Positions 12,850 to 14,943 of a DNA stretch of 14,943 bases are shown here, piece by piece. Below the pieces are notes generated by a model, which worked only from the letters and a program-made list of their open reading frames with translations, did no database searches and had not been told where the DNA came from. Where the stretch lies: contig CACZOH010000015.1 in NCBI GenBank assembly GCA_902782785.1, positions 1 to 14,943 on the forward strand, given 5' to 3'. This DNA comes from an uncultured Ruminococcus sp. (GTDB lineage Bacteria > Bacillota > Clostridia > Oscillospirales > CAG-272). Position numbers and translations under genes: made by a program. The stretch's first letter is position 1, and each line of letters starts with the position of its first letter.

Positions 12850-13077
12850 TTATTTGGGAAGCTTTGCAAGAAGCTTCTTTACAACGTCGTTGTCCTTATA
12901 CTTTTCAAGTACGTCAACGGCTTTGCTTCCCGCGGCGGCATCTCCGCCGAGGAATTTGTCTATCAGAGGTTTTACTTTTGATTTGATCTTGTCGGGAAGC
13001 ATATCGACAAGCTTGCCTATCTCTCCCGCGTTGCCTGCAAGATCCTTTACTTTGTCAAAAAGGTTGTTTAAATTCAT
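12850..13077 (-). CDS. Small lysine-rich hypothetical protein
   Basis: I do not recognise this 75-residue protein. It has about 15 lysines and about 11 acidic residues, no Cys or Trp, and regular hydrophobic spacing that suggests amphipathic helices broken at MLP, LGGD and KLP. There is no signal peptide or membrane helix, so it is probably cytoplasmic. It is very likely a real gene: AAAGGAG lies 8 nt before its ATG, it has its own promoter (13101-13129), and a bidirectional terminator lies after its stop. It stands alone on the minus strand between the ffh-khpA operon and a divergent lipoprotein gene. Confidence 0.78.
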   Translation of the reverse strand: MNLNNLFDKVKDLAGNAGEIGKLVDMLPDKIKSKVKPLIDKFLGGDAAAGSKAVDVLEKYKDNDVVKKLLAKLPK

Positions 13078-13100
13078 GGTTTTTACTCCTTTTTTCTTTT

Positions 13101-13129
13101 ATAATATCATAATTTTATCTAAAATTCAA
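13101..13129 (-). promoter_or_regulatory. Promoter of the 75-residue orphan gene
   Basis: On the minus strand -35 TTGAAT (13124-13129) is 17 nt from -10 TATTAT (13101-13106), which has a TGA extended -10. The leader is short, about 15-20 nt, and holds the AAAGGAG. Confidence 0.65.
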
Positions 13130-13139
13130 GTATAAAGTG

Positions 13140-13168
13140 TTGATTTATTTTATTTATTATGGTAAAAT
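13140..13168 (+). promoter_or_regulatory. Promoter of the large lipoprotein gene
   Basis: -35 TTGATT (13140-13145) is 17 nt from -10 TAAAAT (13163-13168), preceded by TGG (extended -10). The predicted start is near 13175. The leader ends in TATCTTTCGGAGG (13192-13204), identical to the 13 nt that end the tsaE leader (3612-3624). Confidence 0.75.
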
Positions 13169-13209
13169 GAACATAAATTCAGCTTTATTTCTATCTTTCG
13201 GAGGAAAAA

Positions 13210-14943
13210 ATGAAAAAAAGACTGTTTTCCTTGATCCTTGTTTCCGTAATGCTTTTATCTTTTGCCGCCTGCAATAACGGCAACACGGAAGTTACCGGAA
13301 GCAACACGGAAACGACTTATGAAGAAACGCCCGGGATAACGGATATTGAAGAGTCCGGCAGCGATACGGATACAGAAACGGAAACCGATGAGGAAACTGC
13401 CCCGCCGGAGACCGAGCCGGAGGAAACAAAGGAAATAATTGACGAGGAGCCCGTTTTTTACGAACCAAAATCAAAAGACAAGGTAGACGTAAAAAAACTC
13501 GACTTCTCTTCTCTTGCCTGGGATGAAAACATCAAAAACGCAAATTCTCTCGCAAACGGCGTTCAGGGCAGATTCACTGACGGCGAAAGAAGCGAATTTA
13601 TGATAAGCAACCTCAATATGTCGCTTGCGTATCATATCCTGCAGAACGATACGATGATCGTGAAATCCCTTACCAATTCAAAAGGCGTACCGTATTTTGA
13701 AAATTCAATGGACGCATATATAAGGATAGGCGAGGATTATTATCTGGCGTCGGAATCTCTGTACAGCGGAAGAATGAACAGTCAGAGAATGGGCTATTAT
13801 TACTATGACTTCCGCCTGCGCGATCAGAATTTCATAAATCCGGATACGAAAAAAGTCTATACCGAGGGTGAAGATTGTCTTGATCTTATAAAAGAATACT
13901 CCGATCAGATAAAAGGAAATGATGTCAGAGATATCAAGATCGAGGACGGAGTTTTATCGTATACCGTAAGCACGCTCACCGAACCTAATATACAGATCAA
14001 AGGCTTAAACGTTTCAATCGAAGAATTTGACGCTTTGCAGATCACCGTAAACGCGGAGGCGTCCGATTATTTAAGTGTTTTTCTGCTTACTAAAGGCGCG
14101 GGTACGTACAGCCCCGACAGACAGCTCGTGCACAGATTCAACAAAAAAGAGACCAAAACCATGGTGATACCGTTCTCTGCCATGAAATCAATAAGCGGCA
14201 ATATTACGGGCATAAAAATAGCTCTCGGCACGGCGTCAAAGGAAAAAATAGTTATCTCAGAGTTAAAACTCCTGAAACGCGGGGGCGAAAATCTTCCGCT
14301 TCTGCTTGACAGATCTTATCACACCTATCCCGATAAGCTTCACGAGGAGCTTCGCGTAGTAGCAACCGGAACTTACTCTGGCGGCGGCTATCTCGGAACA
14401 AAAATCGAAATACCCGCTTCCACCGTGCGCAAAATGATATTGAAAGGCGACGGAGAGGAATATACCGGCATACCCGCCGGCTTTGATTTCAGCAAGCTCG
14501 AATACGTAGGATTTGACGTCAAGGACGCCGGTATTTTCGGAATTATAATGCCCGGAAAACAGAACGGCACGGTCAAGGTAGAATTAAGAGACAGTAATTA
14601 CATAATCACACGCGAAGTCAAATTAAGCGACAAACTCACGGAATACGGTTCAAACGAGCTGTATCACAGAATATACACATCGGACAGTCATCAGTTCAAC
14701 GATCTGCGCAAGGAGGCGTATATTGAAAGAAATCCGCTGACTGATATTCAGATAGTGTCCAATGAATACGGCTCAAGGGTATTCCCGTACGACCGCATAA
14801 GAGGTTGTTATGATATATTCACAACGGGAGCCGGATTTGTTGACGCGTACAAAACAGAACCCGACAAACAGATAAAAGTCAACATAGTCGCGACAGGCGA
14901 CGGAGTTACGGACAGAAAGGTATATTTCAACATATATACGAGC
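13210..14943 (+). CDS. Large lipoprotein of unknown function, 3' end outside window
   Basis: The reading frame is open from ATG 13210 to the window end (578 codons, no stop). The N-terminus MKKRLFSLILVSVMLLSFAAC is a lipoprotein signal with the lipidated Cys at 21. Residues 22 to about 86 form a Thr/Glu/Asp/Pro-rich linker. The rest is rich in Tyr, Gly, Asp and alternating hydrophobic residues, as in extracellular beta-sandwich proteins: one region about 95-230 (DGERSEFMISNLNMSLAYHIL, YYYYDFRLRD) and others about 255-370 and 385-578. I do not recognise the family and see no catalytic signature. A glycan-binding or surface-assembly role is only inference from the neighbouring glycosidases. GGAGG (13200-13204) is 5 nt before the ATG, and the promoter at 13140-13168 is good. 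Confidence 0.85.
   Translation, partial: MKKRLFSLILVSVMLLSFAACNNGNTEVTGSNTETTYEETPGITDIEESGSDTDTETETDEETAPPETEPEETKEIIDEEPVFYEPKSKDKVDVKKLDFSSLAWDENIKNANSLANGVQGRFTDGERSEFMISNLNMSLAYHILQNDTMIVKSLTNSKGVPYFENSMDAYIRIGEDYYLASESLYSGRMNSQRMGYYYYDFRLRDQNFINPDTKKVYTEGEDCLDLIKEYSDQIKGNDVRDIKIEDGVLSYTVSTLTEPNIQIKGLNVSIEEFDALQITVNAEASDYLSVFLLTKGAGTYSPDRQLVHRFNKKETKTMVIPFSAMKSISGNITGIKIALGTASKEKIVISELKLLKRGGENLPLLLDRSYHTYPDKLHEELRVVATGTYSGGGYLGTKIEIPASTVRKMILKGDGEEYTGIPAGFDFSKLEYVGFDVKDAGIFGIIMPGKQNGTVKVELRDSNYIITREVKLSDKLTEYGSNELYHRIYTSDSHQFNDLRKEAYIERNPLTDIQIVSNEYGSRVFPYDRIRGCYDIFTTGAGFVDAYKTEPDKQIKVNIVATGDGVTDRKVYFNIYTS

Overview
The window looks like a chromosomal segment of an uncultured or poorly known anaerobic Bacillota, most likely class Clostridia. 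The evidence is the ylxM-ffh-rpsP-khpA order, strong GGAGG ribosome binding sites, frequent TTG starts, extended -10 promoters (TGn-TATAAT), short S1-domain and DUF3048 (YerB-like) proteins, and carbohydrate-active enzymes typical of gut or rumen Clostridia. I see no insertion sequence, prophage, CRISPR array or other mobile DNA. Apart from short promoter regions the window is densely coding.

Layout: (1) 1-70, the 3'-truncated end of a tRNA-Gln(CUG) gene on the minus strand with a near-consensus promoter. (2) 148-3423, a minus-strand operon: S1-domain RNA-binding protein, DUF3048 lipoprotein, CBM9-like protein, and a divergent RpiB/LacAB-type isomerase. Its leader can fold so that the S1 ribosome binding site is buried. 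(3) 3634-6940, a plus-strand operon: tsaE and tsaB (tRNA t6A synthesis), a canonical rpiB, a cytoplasmic GH27 alpha-galactosidase, and ruvX carrying an extra N-terminal zinc-finger-like domain. A bidirectional terminator follows. (4) 7014-10351, a minus-strand operon: PfkB-family (1-phosphofructokinase-like) kinase, YegS/DagK-type lipid kinase, and a secreted GH5-type glycosidase anchored by a C-terminal membrane helix. (5) 10488-12780, a plus-strand translation/secretion operon: ylxM, ffh, rpsP, khpA, then a strong terminator. (6) 12850-13077, a minus-strand orphan gene for a 75-residue lysine-rich protein. (7) 13210-14943, the first 578 residues of a large lipoprotein that runs off the window.

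How the parts relate: housekeeping functions (t6A modification, ribosome/SRP components, Holliday-junction/rRNA nuclease, S1) share transcripts with sugar metabolism (two RpiB-family isomerases, a PfkB kinase, GH27, GH5, a CBM9-like protein). This is consistent with a glycan-degrading organism. Five divergent or single promoters with readable -35/-10 elements define the transcription units. No complete new system such as a defence island or biosynthetic cluster is evident. The most unusual signals are the S1 leader hairpin, the zinc-finger-RuvX fusion, the altered active site of the first RpiB homologue, and a GC-rich, possibly pseudoknotted spacer between rpsP and khpA.
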